Assembly (NCBI RefSeq): GCF_000003815.2
Contig: NC_049981.1
Coordinates: 23,114,192-23,178,191, forward strand
DNA from: Branchiostoma floridae
Lineage: Eukaryota; Chordata; Leptocardii; Amphioxiformes; Branchiostomatidae
DNA: 64,000 nucleotides
Reading direction: 5' to 3'
Shown here: positions 23,662 to 36,600 of the stretch, piece by piece
Numbering within the stretch: position 1 is the stretch's first letter
Layout of the letters: every line of letters starts with the position of its first letter
The notes under the pieces: generated by a model
Database searches by the model: none
What the model saw: only the letters and a program-made list of their open reading frames with translations
What the model was told of the DNA's origin: nothing
Translations under genes and position numbers: made by a program

Positions 23662-24413
23662 CAGGGCTCGAAATACCACATGCATATGCAAGTTTGTGCA
23701 AGTAAAATTGGTGTGGTGCAAGTAAGTTTAGACCAAACTTGCACCAGTGCAAGTTACTTTTGTCCTCTAATACCTGACATTAGAAAAAGCTTACACACAC
23801 CGAGAATATTGTCTGTCATTGAAAGGTAAAAGAAAAAAAAAAGCCTAAATTTGTTATTTCTAAATTTGGTTAGACATCCAGGTAAACTATTTTTTAAACA
23901 AATCCATCTCTACAATGCTAATGATTCCTAAGGTGCTGTCTTACCTTGATTTGCATATGAGTTACATTTGCATACTAAATATGTTCAACTGATTTTTCCA
24001 GTTATATGTATTGTATTGAGTTGTTCTACTACTTCATTCTGGAGATGCTTAAGACTAGTTACTGTGATGGATGTCACTTGAAGAGTCCAGAAGAAATCTA
24101 TGGATCTTATCGAGTTGTAGACATTCAATTGTCTTTAATTGAGGCTAAATTCACAGTTTTTATGAAACAGTTTATACAATTTAAAACCAAAAATAAAATA
24201 CGCTACGGAAAAACAAATATCCAACATGTGGTCTTTACCGGTATGTATCCCCATTTACTACTAGTCACGTACATTTGCAAATTTTCAGAAGAGGAGATAA
24301 GGGTTTAACAGTTCACTATTTTGGGTTGTGCAAGTAAGTTTCTTTTGGTGCAAGTTACCTTTGGCTTAACTTGCACAGGTGCAAGTTGACTGAAAAGTGT
24401 ATTTCGAGCCCTG
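23662..24413. mobile_element. hAT-like MITE (CAGGGCTCGAAATAC ends)
   Basis: Perfect 15-bp inverted ends: 'cagggctcgaaatac' at 23662 and 'gtatttcgagccctg' ending at 24413. Subterminal 'gtgcaagtaagttt' and 'aacttgcacaggtgcaagt' repeats face each other. CAGGG...CCCTG termini are typical of hAT elements. A clean 8-bp duplication was not found (ttcccact versus ccactgtt). Confidence 0.7.
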
Positions 24414-25019
24414 CCACTGTTTGTGCTCATCAGGGCCTCAATTGTGTAAATTACATCATTTATGATCTTGACCCAAATGGATTACTAGTACACATTGTGA
24501 TGTTCATCATTATGTCAAGTATGAAACCAATCGATCAAGCTATTTTTGAGTTATTTCGTTGACACACAGACAGACACACGCACACACAATGTGAAAATAT
24601 GATTAGTATTTCCTCATTAATTATGCAAATCTACTTCTTTTCCATGAGCCCAAGATAGTTCCACCAGTAATAAGTAAATGACAATAGCATGATTGTCCAA
24701 AATACAAAATGCAGTTTTGCTGCAGTTCTGTAGAATTTCCCCAGGAGGTCCATAATTGAAGTTGTCCATTTTTTTTGCTGACACCTTTAACACATAAAGG
24801 ACAATTGTGATATTTTGCCCATCCTCATCTCCAAAGTAAACATACCGATATGTTTATTTGGCTCAAAATCCATCTGGTATGTTCTTATTTTGTATATTGG
24901 ACATTAGTTTTTTTTTAAATCAAGGAAGGGTTTGTAAACCAGGAATCCTCTTAAAGGGTGAAAGTTGAAGATTTGCCACTTTCAAGAAATTTTTGCTTGT
25001 AATTTGCTTACCTGGAATA

Positions 25020-25440
25020 CAGCCTACTAAACCGGTTTTTCTTATTGGACCGGTCCAGAAAAAACGGACCTGAAAAATTAGGTCGACCGGATGTTGGGCC
25101 GATTAAAAAATTAACAGATTATTTTATCCAGCATTCACACGTTTTGGCGCTTGTAGGTGGAAGAAAATAACAAGAGTGAAGTAGAGTAGAGTTTATAGTA
25201 ATTTCTACCAAGTTTTACAGCCAATCGTACAGGTGCAGTTAGCGTTGTAGGATTTCAAAACGCCAGTGTAAGCCGAATACTCCACCAAACAGATTTTTTT
25301 GTAGTGGAATGGACCATTGGTATGAGTCATACTGAATCAGGTCCAGGTTCAGGTCCGGACCTGGACCTCAGATCCTCTGGACCTGAACCGCACCTGGACC
25401 TGAATTTTCTGTACCGGTACCCACCCCTACACCCAACAAT
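25020..25440. repeat. Repeat with ACCGGT/GGTCCAGG motifs
   Basis: The start ('aaaccggtttttcttattgg', 'ggtcgaccgg') resembles 2770-2835 ('gtaccggtaaaaacggg', 'cagttgaccgg'). The end has alternating 'caggtccggacctgg' palindromes and 'gtaccggtacccaccc'. It looks like a dispersed element, but the termini are not resolved. Confidence 0.4.
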
Positions 25441-25639
25441 ACACACCCCAGATGGCTTACTGTGGCCCACAATCATTATATAATGGATTTCATATGTTAC
25501 CCTTGAAAATACAGCATCTAGTACAATATCATCCGTAGATTTTTATTTTCTTTAATTATCAACAGACTCAATGGTCCATGAGAATGTCTGATTTTTGTTA
25601 CAATTGTACAACACTTGATAAATTGTGTGATAAACATTG

Positions 25640-25893
25640 AACAGCAGGGTTTTCTGAAATCAACATTGATTGATGATGTTACACTACTTGCGAATCAGAA
25701 AAACACAAATCCACCAAAAAGCACCCTTGGAAAAGTAAAGAAAATGATATTTGATATATTGTTTTTGTAATAATTGTCAAAATATCATTTTCTTTACTCT
25801 TCCATGGGTGCTTTTTGGTGCATTTGTGTTTTTCTGATGCACAAGTAGTATAACATCATCAATCAATGGTGATTTCAGAAAAACACTGCTGTT
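25640..25893. mobile_element. Fold-back MITE with arms of about 108 bp
   Basis: 'aacagcagggttttctgaaatc' is mirrored by 'gatttcagaaaaacactgctgtt'. The pairing continues through 'gattgatgatgtta' and 'aaaaagcacccttgg' / 'ccatgggtgctttt' to a central loop near 25765. No ORF; no clear target duplication. Confidence 0.75.
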
Positions 25894-25920
25894 TGGTGAA
25901 GTTGTAGGGGCCAGTGTAGC

Positions 25921-26020
25921 NNNNNNNNNNNNNNNNNNNNNNNNNNNNNNNNNNNNNNNNNNNNNNNNNNNNNNNNNNNNNNNNNNNNNNNNNNNNNNNN
26001 NNNNNNNNNNNNNNNNNNNN
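25921..26020. other. Assembly gap (100 N)
   Basis: Unresolved bases between a fold-back MITE and the MULE-like element. Confidence 0.95.
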
Positions 26021-26065
26021 CTGCGGATGGGAGCTACACTGGCCCTGCAGCTACCAAAGTCACAT

Positions 26066-27077
26066 GGGTTTACGGAAAAGGCTGGCCTGTCTACCTGGGC
26101 TGTCTATCTGGGCTGTCTACCTAGGCTGGCTATCACGTCAGGCTACTTGGACCTACGAAAGCCCATTGGGACAAAAGCTGTTTTAGCAGTGGGGGTTGTT
26201 TGTGCTCAACGAAGAAGCTATGTGTGAAGCTATTGTGTGTGTTACATAACCCAGAGGTTCTGGGTTCAAATCAATTGATATGCCACCGATCTTGTGCCCT
26301 TGGGAAGGGCTGTTAACACGACTTATCGGGCTGATTGGATTAGTCTTAAGACTGGTGGCTAGTTGGTACATGGTCAAAGGCGTCCAGGAGCCGTTCTTTA
26401 GTGGCTGTCAGGGTCCCGGCTTCTGTGCCATACATTGGGATCAACAATTGAATTGTGAGGAGCTTAAAATAAGCGTTGCTAAAGTGCAAGGGTCTGGAAC
26501 TGCTGCCATTCGGTGCTAACTAAGGTGACCTCAATACGACAGCAATTACCCCAGGTGTGGCCATAGGACTTAAGGTTTTGAACCACTTAACACTGGGAAG
26601 GAAGGACCCCTAGTCTTTTCTGTAAGTGTGGTGGGTTCTATGCCCTGTTCGAAGGAGGGCCCTTACCGAAGCTAGGTACTCTTTTCTCTACCCTAGTGAA
26701 CGGAAGAAAGTCGTGTTAAGAGCACTTCCCAAGCGCACAAGATCGGTGGCATATCAACTGATTCGAACCCAGAACCTCTGGGTTATGTAACATACTCAGC
26801 TCCTTCAAACACAGCTGCTTCACACACAGCTCCTTCACACACAGCTGCTTCACAAACAGCTCCTTCACACACTGCCACTTCACACAGCTCATTCACATAA
26901 CAACACACAAATCCTTCAGACACAGCTTCTTCGCTGAGCACAAACAACCTCTTCTGCTAAAACAGCTTTTGTCCCAATGGGCTTTCGTAGGTCCAAGTAG
27001 CCTGACGTGATAGCCAGCCCAGGTAGACAGCCCCGGTAGACAGCCCAGGTAGACAGGCCAGCCTTTTCCGTAAACCC
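26066..27077. mobile_element. MULE-like non-autonomous element, perfect 9-bp duplication AAGTCACAT
   Basis: Terminal inverted repeats of about 150 bp begin 'gggtttacggaaaaggctgg' and run through 'ctatcacgtcaggctac' and 'cccattgggacaaaagctg'. Both flanks read AAGTCACAT (26057-26065, 27078-27086). Long inverted termini, a G-rich start and a 9-bp duplication point to a Mutator-like element. The interior carries 'aacccagaggttctgggtt' T-arm-like copies at both ends, short GCTGCTTCACA-type tandem repeats (26800-26900), and a piece of a non-LTR reverse transcriptase in reverse orientation (about 26380-26450). That arrangement is like Pack-MULEs, which carry captured host or element DNA. Confidence 0.75.
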
Positions 27078-27235
27078 AAGTCACATTGCCATAACAGTCC
27101 AGTTTTCTGTCTTTGAGTACATCATCAATAGACTTATAAAAAGTGTTTACAACTCAATAAATTGAAGCACCTTCATTGTAACATTTGATATTTTAACAGC
27201 TTTTAATGAATTCTAAGGTACGTTTTTTGATACAG

Positions 27236-27536
27236 CCTGAGAGGTGAAGCCGCCACCATGAACCGGAGAGGCAAAGCTGCTGCCAAAAACCAGAGAGGTG
27301 AGGCGGCCGCCATGACCCTTAGAGGTAAGGCTGCCACCATGTCACAGAAAAGTGAGGCTGCCGCCATGTCCCGGAGAGGTGAGGCCACCGCCGTGACTCA
27401 GAGAAGTGAGGCTGCCACCATGAACCAGAGAGGCAAGGCTGCTGCCATAAACCAGAAAGGTGAGGCCGCCGCCATGACCCACAGAGATGAGGTTACCACT
27501 ATGAACCGGAGAGGTGAGGCCTTCGCCATAACTTGA
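27236..27536 (+). repeat. 30-bp minisatellite, about 10 units, coding-like
   Basis: Units of 30 bp ('ccgccatgaccc' + 'agagaggtgaggc') repeat in frame without a stop, giving a 10-residue repeat RRGEAAAMTQ with variations (QRGKAAAINQ, RRGEATAVTQ) before a TGA at 27534. It sits about 85 bp upstream of the first exon of the Death-domain gene. No acceptor-to-donor exon structure was found, so I call it a repeat. Confidence 0.75.
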
Positions 27537-27619
27537 TGGCACATTTTACTTCATTGAAGCCAAAATGCATCATCTTGTGCATCTTTACTGAATCTCCTCT
27601 CTCTCTGACTTTTCTGTAG

Positions 27620-30600
27620 GCACTATGTCAGAATCAGATGCAGGGCTGGGCTCGCAAACACTTCCAAAGGAAAGGAAGAGCAAGTTCCCTACATCTGGAC
27701 GCACCTTCAAACCGTTAACATTGCAGTCAAAGAAGAAGAGCGAAAGGTTCAAGCAAACATCAATAGGTAAGCTTGACATGCTTACACTAGTTACTGTGTT
27801 TAGAAATTCTGTCTTGGCTATTAAATTTTTTTCTTCATGTCTCTTTGAGCCAACTTAAGTGTTACCAGGGTTCAATTTGCTGCACCTCTGGTCCTGATAT
27901 TTACATAAAGGTAAAGCAAAGCTGAGCAAAAGTAAAGCACTTATAGATTAGGTCGATAAGGCCACAGCAAGTAAATTTTATGGATGACATCCTCGGCAGA
28001 CCTCAAGATAGCGCAAAAAAAAAACAAGATGGGTAAAAAAAACAAAATGGCAAAACAGACACTACAAACATTGTATCAAGACTCAAAGTGACAAAATATG
28101 GCATCACAGCCAACAAGGCATTCGTTCCTGTATTCAAGAAGTGAACAAGTGTAGCAAAAGTTATACTAGTGTGGTAGACTGATATTACCGACCATGTTGG
28201 CAACCACACTCATGACTTGCATATTGGTGCCACTCTTACAACTATCCAGAAAGTTTCACTTCTGCAACTACAGTCAAGGCTACCACTCTACAGTCGATCT
28301 TACAAACAATTATTAGCTTACAGCACAACTTATTTACCCATTTTGGTATATTTGACCATCCCTGAAGCAGGAAAAAAATCTTTTTTTTTTTCTGAAATCA
28401 GGCGAAAATTAATGAGCGCGCGGATGTCATCCATAAAATTTACTTGCTGTGGCCTAAGCTGTACTCATGATCACAAGGTGCAGTGGTCTGTAATCCACTT
28501 TGTCTAGAGTATGTTTTGGAATCCCTCTCCTTCCATTGATTTTTACCACCCCAACCAAAGTCAGGTACCCATTTTTACACCTGGGTGACGTGAGGAAAGC
28601 CTAGCCAGTAATCGAGCCAGAGACTCTTGATATTATGTCTGCTAATATGCTAGCCACTTGGCTGGGTGATGCCTGAGACTTACCTATTGGTTGTAGCAAT
28701 ACATAGTTACCTAACCACAATAGTCTAGGCAATTGGTGCAAAAATTGCTCATGAAACTTGGCACAAGTGTTCTGTACAACAATAGAAACAATTCTAGGGG
28801 TGGAGCCAAAAGAAACCTACTTTTACATGGCAACGGTTGCTATAGGCAACTTTTTTTTGCATGGCAACGAGTACCAAAGAGAGCCACTGTCTGCATCTCT
28901 GCCTAAAAACACCTTGATTTGTAGGCCAAATGACACAAAAGTGGGTACAGCAGTAACTTAGACCCATCTCGTTAGAATTCTGACTGTCCTTTTTACTGTA
29001 AATCTTCATCAATCTAATTTATTGCACTTTTATGCAATTTTCTTATAGAAAAAAAAATGTACATTTTCCCCTTTTGTGTCACAGTATTTCATGTGAGTAG
29101 GCTGTAACTTATAGCACACTGTGCAAAATATGTAGTCAGTTGTACTGTGGTTTGTGAAAAAGTGACGATTTGGGTAATTTTTACCAATAAGGTCAATTTT
29201 TGGGGTTCCGTTCCATTGTACATGTTATCAGAATATTTGCCATTAAAATGCTTAAATAAATGCAAAATCATAAAATCTGAAGTAAAAGTCACAATATGCG
29301 GCAGGAGAGATGCATTTTCTAATCTTTAGAACTGCCTAAAGATATGTTCATAGCAACGGGAAGTCCTATAGTTTTATAAAGTTGCTTAAATTATGTAAAA
29401 GTCTTCAGTTCATGAAGCAGCTGTTGTGTTTCACAGCAATACTGGTTTTAATTAATTTTTAATAAAACTCAAAATCTGATTTGATTCGATTCAATTTACC
29501 CACAATGCATTGCACCATATCTATGACACATTAGCAATGGATTTCTGCTTTGAGTTTGCGTAAAATAACACATTATACATGTAACTTAATATGTAATACT
29601 TTACAAATGACATTGCACTTAGTAAGTCCTTTTTTTTACCCCTGACAGTGCCTAGCATGTTTCTATGACAGCCGTTGTCAAGACAATATTGTACCCCCAT
29701 AGCAATGAATGGCTTTGGGCCTTATACAGTCTTTAAAAGTGAGTTAAGGAGTTTGATTTATGAAAAACTTGTTGTATTTTACAACATATGAGTGGAACAG
29801 ATTCTAGGAAAAGAAAACAGACCTGATGTACTTTCGATGCAGCACGTATCGTATTTATAATGTACGTCTCAGAGTTCTCTTCCATCTTTAGTGCGAAAAC
29901 TGCCCTTATGCCAAATTACGTTTATCTAAAATATATGTATTCATTTTTCACATATTAATAACATTATGAATCAGTTCATACTATTTGAAAATAGAAAAAA
30001 AAGGTTACGGTTAGTATCATAACAAAGTACACAAAGGGGTGTGAAGGGTCCAAATTTAAGTTCACACTTCTTATAATCTGCTGCAAAATGACATTGGATA
30101 CTATTGGATCAGATGCTGGTACACCGGATCAGTACACTGTCTACTGATATCAGTAGACAGTGCGCTGATCCGGTGTACCAGCATCTGATCTCACCATCAT
30201 ATACTGCGGGTACATTCGTCCCATTCTGGAATATGGTGCTCCCTGCTGGAGTGCCGCACTCACAAGCAAACAGTCTGTGGCCCTAGAGCGAGTGCAGAAA
30301 CACGCCTGCAAAATGATCATTGGACGCAGGTACAATTCCTACTCAGAAACGCTAGAACAGCTCAATCTCCAACGCCTATCAGTCCGCCGTCGGAGCCTGT
30401 GTGTTGACTTTGCTACTAAATTTGAGAAATCCCTACGGTTCTGTTGTTGGCTGCCCCCCACCTGTGTCCAACAGCACGGCAGAAACTTACGCAACTCTGG
30501 TCAGTACCAGCAGCCTTCTGGGTCAAAGCGCCATCCCGGCCATGGTGGAAATGCTTAACGAACTCTAGCTGAACTTTACTCCTCAGTGACACCATTAAAC

Positions 30601-33600
30601 ACTGGTCATCTTATTTTTGCAAAGACACAAGCCATTTGGAAATTCAAGCAAAACTGCTGTTCTACCTTTAAGTGAGGTATCAGGTTGTAGCTCTTGACAT
30701 ACTGAGTATGATGATATGAAAATTATTATTGTACAGTGTTCACAACTTAAGATATCATTGATGAAATATGCAAGGAGACCGCGGTCTTTTTAGAGCATCC
30801 CGATATCTTTTTGGGTTGCCCGTCGGAGAGAAATTGGAACACCGACGGAGTAAACTTACTCGGGCCGTCGGTCTAAACTCCCAACCCTACGGACAAAAGC
30901 CTAAAAAATCATGAAACCCGTCGGTTTCTTTGTGTCCCGAGGGCCGAGAATTTGTCTCCTCGCACCTCTCAGAGAGGTAAACGGGAGGTGTGAAAGGCGT
31001 GAATTGAGCAATAATACAACCGCCGGTTATAATACGACCCCGACGGGCTCATATCATAACTGACGGTTTTTCAGTTAGAAGGGGTTTGAATTGATAACAA
31101 GCAAAATCCCTCAGACTGTTGCCAGATTGAAACAGTCATCGCTAGTATACATGTATTCTGAGAATGGTCACCACTTCCCACCCTGAAGCAGCCCAAATTT
31201 GTCTGATAGTCAAATGTTGCACTGTGCCAAAACCTAAATAAACATTCTTTATTATAAACATAAAAATACAAATCTGATATGCACTGGTATCTTCCTCACA
31301 AATCTTCCTCACAAACTGAACATAATCCAAACTTGATACAGCAAAAGTTTTTTGGATGTGAATAGTTTGTCTCCTTATTATCAAGTACTTATCAATAGTA
31401 ATATAAGGTGTGAAGGAACTTTTGTTTTCTACAAGGATGCAAACAATAATCTTGTTTTTTTCTTTGTTTTCATTCTGTAGGCCTTGACTTAAAATGAATA
31501 GTGACAATTACATAATGGAGAAAAAAATACTAAGGCTGTAAAGTATAAGATTATAGAAAGCTTTATTTGCAAGTTCTTGCCCGAAGGCTGATTGCAACAT
31601 GGACAGCCAGGTGACTAGAAATAATATGGACTGCTGAGAGCTACAATGATTATCTAAGCTTTTGGGGTTTGATCATGGCTTCTTTTCTGGAAGCAGTGGA
31701 AGACAAAGTGTCCCACTTTTTTTATAATGTGGGTTATGTGACGTTAACAGGCCTAGGGTTATAGTTTTGTTTTTGTCTTTAAACGTTTGGAAATTTTGTG
31801 GGTTTTGTAGGCCTCTTCGAATAACTCTAAAATTTGTTTCCTGGTCATTCAATAGAAAGGCAGTTTGACTTAGAAGTAAAATGTACATGTATTTCGTCTT
31901 TCACTGGTTTTGAAGTACAATAGTTACAGGTTATTTCGCCCACAGGTAGCTTTTTGTGCTGCCATTTCTCAATTTCAAGGGGGTGGACGCTAATTCTAAG
32001 TTTGCACATTGCTGATCCTACCTCATGTTTATCAAGTAACGTTATATAATTTTCCATTGAGTATCCCTTCTTTAGTTTGTTGGAAAATCTTTGAGTTACC
32101 ATTATCTTTAGACAGTCTATGAAAAAAATGTCTGGATACTAGTACATACATCTTCCAGTCTTTACAATTGACACATAAGGTACATGTACCAGTGCTTCCA
32201 AATAATAGAAGTTTATTTGAAAGTTCATGCCTGAGCGCTAATTGCAAGTACATGGTATAAACATAGGATGTATATACAAGTGACAATGAACAGATAAACA
32301 ATATTCTACTCTAACTAGTGTTGACTTCATTTTTGGAAGCAGAGGGAGACGAAAAGCCCCACCTTTTCTACAGTTTGTGGGTTCTGTGATTTCAAAAGAA
32401 TAATCAACAACTACAACTGTCAATTATCCATTTAGTGTGAATGGACCTTTGCTGTGTTCCACTTTGCATACAAAAAGGAACAGCCACTTAACAGCTGACT
32501 GTCGCTGAGCACAACAGTGAGAAATCTTTCTGTGCAATTAATCTTTTTTGTGCATTCTAACAATTACCATGTTAAAAAGATGAAGGTTTGCCTCTGGCTT
32601 TTGTTTCTATTTTAATCGTCAGGCTGTCTTTTTGTCTGCCAGCCAAACACCGTACAGTTTAGGGTCAAAAGAATACTTGACAAGATAGAAGTAGAAAGCC
32701 ACATAGAACACATTAAAAAAAACAACTTTAAAACAGGTTCAAGCCTAAACATATAACACTTAAAGATTAATTCAAAAGTTTGAGCCAAAGCTATATAAGG
32801 ACTGAAGGAGAGTTATAAGCATCATCAGATGCTAATCTAAAAACGGTTTTGTTGGTTTTGGCAAGGAGCTCCTTGGTTTTGGTAAGCCCCGCAGGCTGGA
32901 TTGATTCATGAGTATAATTCTCCAAGCCATGGTCAGGTTCTATAGCTAATAGCTTGTTACAATCTGTCAGAGGTGGACCCCTAGTTCTGCCTCAGTATTA
33001 GATCTATAGAAAGAAAGTTTATTTGCAAGTTCATGCCTGTAGGCTAATTGCAAGACTAGTACATGGTAGAAACAAGATAGGGAATATGCATGTGAAACAA
33101 CAAGAGGGGCCAGTAGAACACAAAGAAACAATATCCTGACTCCCGGGATTTGAACCCAGGCAGCCTGATCACAAATGCAACGTGCAAACCACAACAAACA
33201 AACAACGTCAAAAGCTCAAAGCTGTTGGCGTGGTCAGTTTGGCAGTGCCTAAACCCCACTGTTACACATGTAACAATGAACTGCGATAAATATTAATATC
33301 GTTCAAAGAGACTACTCAAATACGATATCTAGATAGGTTGGGTTTGACTTCTTTTTTGGAGGCAAAGACAGACAAAGAGTCCCGCTTTTTCTATAATTTG
33401 TGCTCAGAGCTGTTCAAGGTGTGCACGTGGACAGTTTGGCAACGCTTGAACCCCACTAATATCCAGATATGCGAATAATTATCATTATATCAACACAAAA
33501 GCAGCTTGAATTTGTCTTCCAGATACATGGGGTCATAGTTGGCAGCGTCATGTGTGAAAGTGGAAGTTTTTAGCTTTAATGTATGGCTTCCATGAACTTT

Positions 33601-36600
33601 ACGGTTTACCCACAAAACTGTTTGAATTCACCTTTGTGATGATGAAACAAAATTGAATCATGATAAAAAGTAATAATTGTTGTAGATTCTATTCTCACTG
33701 ATGATCTTTTCTCAAATCTTGAATTTTTTCTTTAAATTGCACTTCATATTTTAATCCTGAAGTACTGTTGAAATACTTGATATGCTTTTGTTTACACTAT
33801 ACTTCAAACTATAGCCTTTGGTTGGGTGGGGACATAAGCACCATATATAAGATGGGGGGGGTAATGTTACATCTGGAAATTATGGACTTCCTCAGAAATT
33901 TGTGAAGAAGCAAAATAGTTCTACAAGACAGTAGTGTGACAAAACACATACTATATTATCAGATTGTTACGGTTTTAGGTGTGGATGTCGTTCCATTTAA
34001 AATGTATCCTGAATAGTTGAATCTGAATATAACCCCTTTTTTTAATGGGATAGTCCATATTGTTCAAGGTAATTCACACCTTTTTTCCAGCTTCTGCTTG
34101 GGGACCATGGGTTTGTAGGGTCATTAATTGTTTTGCCACAACTCAGTGAAGACAGCTCTTTTTTTCTCAGTAGCTTTGTAAAACTCAGATACTTCAAGTT
34201 TTGAATTATGCAAATAGTTACGCCAACGAATAACAATAGGGAGCCCAGAGTCATAAAAGACAATGGTTCTTTCACCAGTGTCAATGTTGGTCAGGCTTAT
34301 TCAGTATTCTAATTCCTGTTGCACACAAAACACCTTGACAGAACCAGGAAAAAAAAACTGGGATACAAGAAAAAAAACAAAAAAGTAGTGTTTTCTCTGT
34401 GAAAAAAAAATACCTGATGGGAATTTTTCTGGCTCACACTGTCACAGTTTTTATTCATCATCAGGTACCTTTTCATTAGCAAAAAAACAATTGTCAAACA
34501 AAGCGCGCAAAGCCATGCACAGCCTCAAATGTATAACTCGTTCATCAGTTTCACCCAATAGCCTTCTGAGAGTATTCGATTCCTGTGTTAAACCCATTCT
34601 GTTAGGGACTGTACGATATTTATCAGGGGGGGAGGGCTGGTGCGTTAGGGGGGGAGGGCCATGTTAATTTTTTTTGAGGCGGGGGGAGGGCCATGTTAAT
34701 TTTTTTTGAGATAGGGGGAGGGCCATGTTAATTTTTTTGAAAGAATTGTTTATACTATTTTTTGTTCTGATATCTTCACATGGCCCTAAAACTGATAAAA
34801 TAAGCCTTCTGAATAGCCTAAAATGCAAGAGCTTCCGGGGGGCTTCGCCCCCCCTAGGTCCCCCAAAGTGGCGCTGCCCTGGACCAGCGTTCCCGCCAGG
34901 CATACGTCATTCCGTCTCCGGACTTATTTTTTTCTGGAAAGACGCACTCGGCTCGGCTGAGTTTCCCCAAATATTTAAGTTACAAAAGCGTTGCGCGGTA
35001 AATATGTGAAGAATCCAAAACTATACACTTTATTTTTTATTTATAACAATTCTTTTGTTTTAAAAGGACAAAATTTGCGGCAGAAAAGGGGCCGCAATAT
35101 TGTTGTCAAGCGTCGATCGAGTCGGCTGTGCACTGGCATTGTCGTCTGTGGCACATGGCGCGGCACGCCCCCCTCCCCAGACGGACTGTCGATCGCAGCG
35201 CCCAGCACGTCTTTTCTGGCTACTCCTTCAAGGCTACACCGGCACTGATCACTGCCAAAGACGCAGCAGATCACCGTCCTTCGTATAATGTATAACGTTC
35301 TTGGTCTCTATGTAAAAAGAAATCCAGCGGTGAGCCAAAGATTTCACGCCGAAAACGGGGTTACCTGAGGTCGCACGAAACAAACGCACGCTCGTGGAAA
35401 ATGACGGCGCGGCCTTGTAAAACCCGACCGATTCGATAAATTTTAGTAAAATCATCGGGCAAAATAGAAAAAAAAAACACAAGGTGTGATGGCGCCGTCA
35501 TTTTATCCTCTGGAAAAACTACTAGCATTTGATGCGGGAGGGCGCAACATCGATCGCACGAGGTAGGCATTCTTTATTCAATGTCGGAAAAAAATTGGCA
35601 GGATTTTTCCATGGGCTGACGAACTCACTGGCTAAAGCCCTGTTTGGAAGCATCAAAAACCCAAAATTTTCATATAGACATGACTGGACAAATAATACCC
35701 GGGCCAGATCACGGACTGCTGATTCCCCGAGCTTATAGTTATAACATATTTTGGGGGGAGGGCGGACGTCGATTACTGAAAAACGGGAGTAAAAGAGGCA
35801 ACCGGCATCCAATCTCAAGGGCATAATTTTCCTCTCAAATTGCAGGAAATTCTGTTTTAGAGGGTTTGAAAATCCAAATTTTCCCGGGGGAGCATGCCCC
35901 CGGACCCCTGCCCCGACGCTGTGAAAAAATCCTGGCGAGAACACTGGCGCCCTTGTGCCCTGACGTCTATATTAAGATTATTTCATTGGTTGTTTTTCTA
36001 CCCGTTTGATTATGCCTGTCGGGGGGGAGGGCCATGTTTATTTTTTTGAGGTGGAGGGGGAGGGTCACGTTAGATTTTTTTTGAGATGGGGGGAGGGCCA
36101 TCAAAAAAATTTTTGATCCGACTTCCAATGCACCAGCCCTCCCCCCCCGATAAATATCGTACGGTCCCTTATATGGTTGTGAAATTTGGGGTACTGAGAA
36201 ATTAAATGATACATCTCCGATCGAAATTACACACAACCAATTCTGCAAAAACATTCTTGGAGTCTCTAGAAATAGTTGTAGTTCAGCATTTAGGTTCGAA
36301 TTAGGTAGATTTTCCACTAAACATAGATATATCCGTTTGACAAATGTAAAATATTGGCTATGTTTAACACAAATAGATTTTACTAAGCATCCATTTACAA
36401 GTACAATGTAAAATATGCACTCTTGGAACAGCACAACTCTGTTGTAAATGGCCGAAGAAGATCATTGTTGCAGCGTGTTAAAGAAAAAACTTGATTATAG
36501 TGGATATTCTTATCTCTGGTACTCTGACAACTCACTCCTGTATATGTATGTAATTGTAATCTGATAAGGAACAGACTTACCGATATGTATATCCAGACGT

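Noticed and set aside
33138-33200. Possible tRNA gene on the - strand
   Set aside because: Only A/B-box-like sequence; the acceptor stem and anticodon arm are not formed, so a SINE fragment is more likely.
35522-35944. 140-codon - strand ORF
   Set aside because: It lies wholly inside the 34605-36168 MITE and has no transposase motif.
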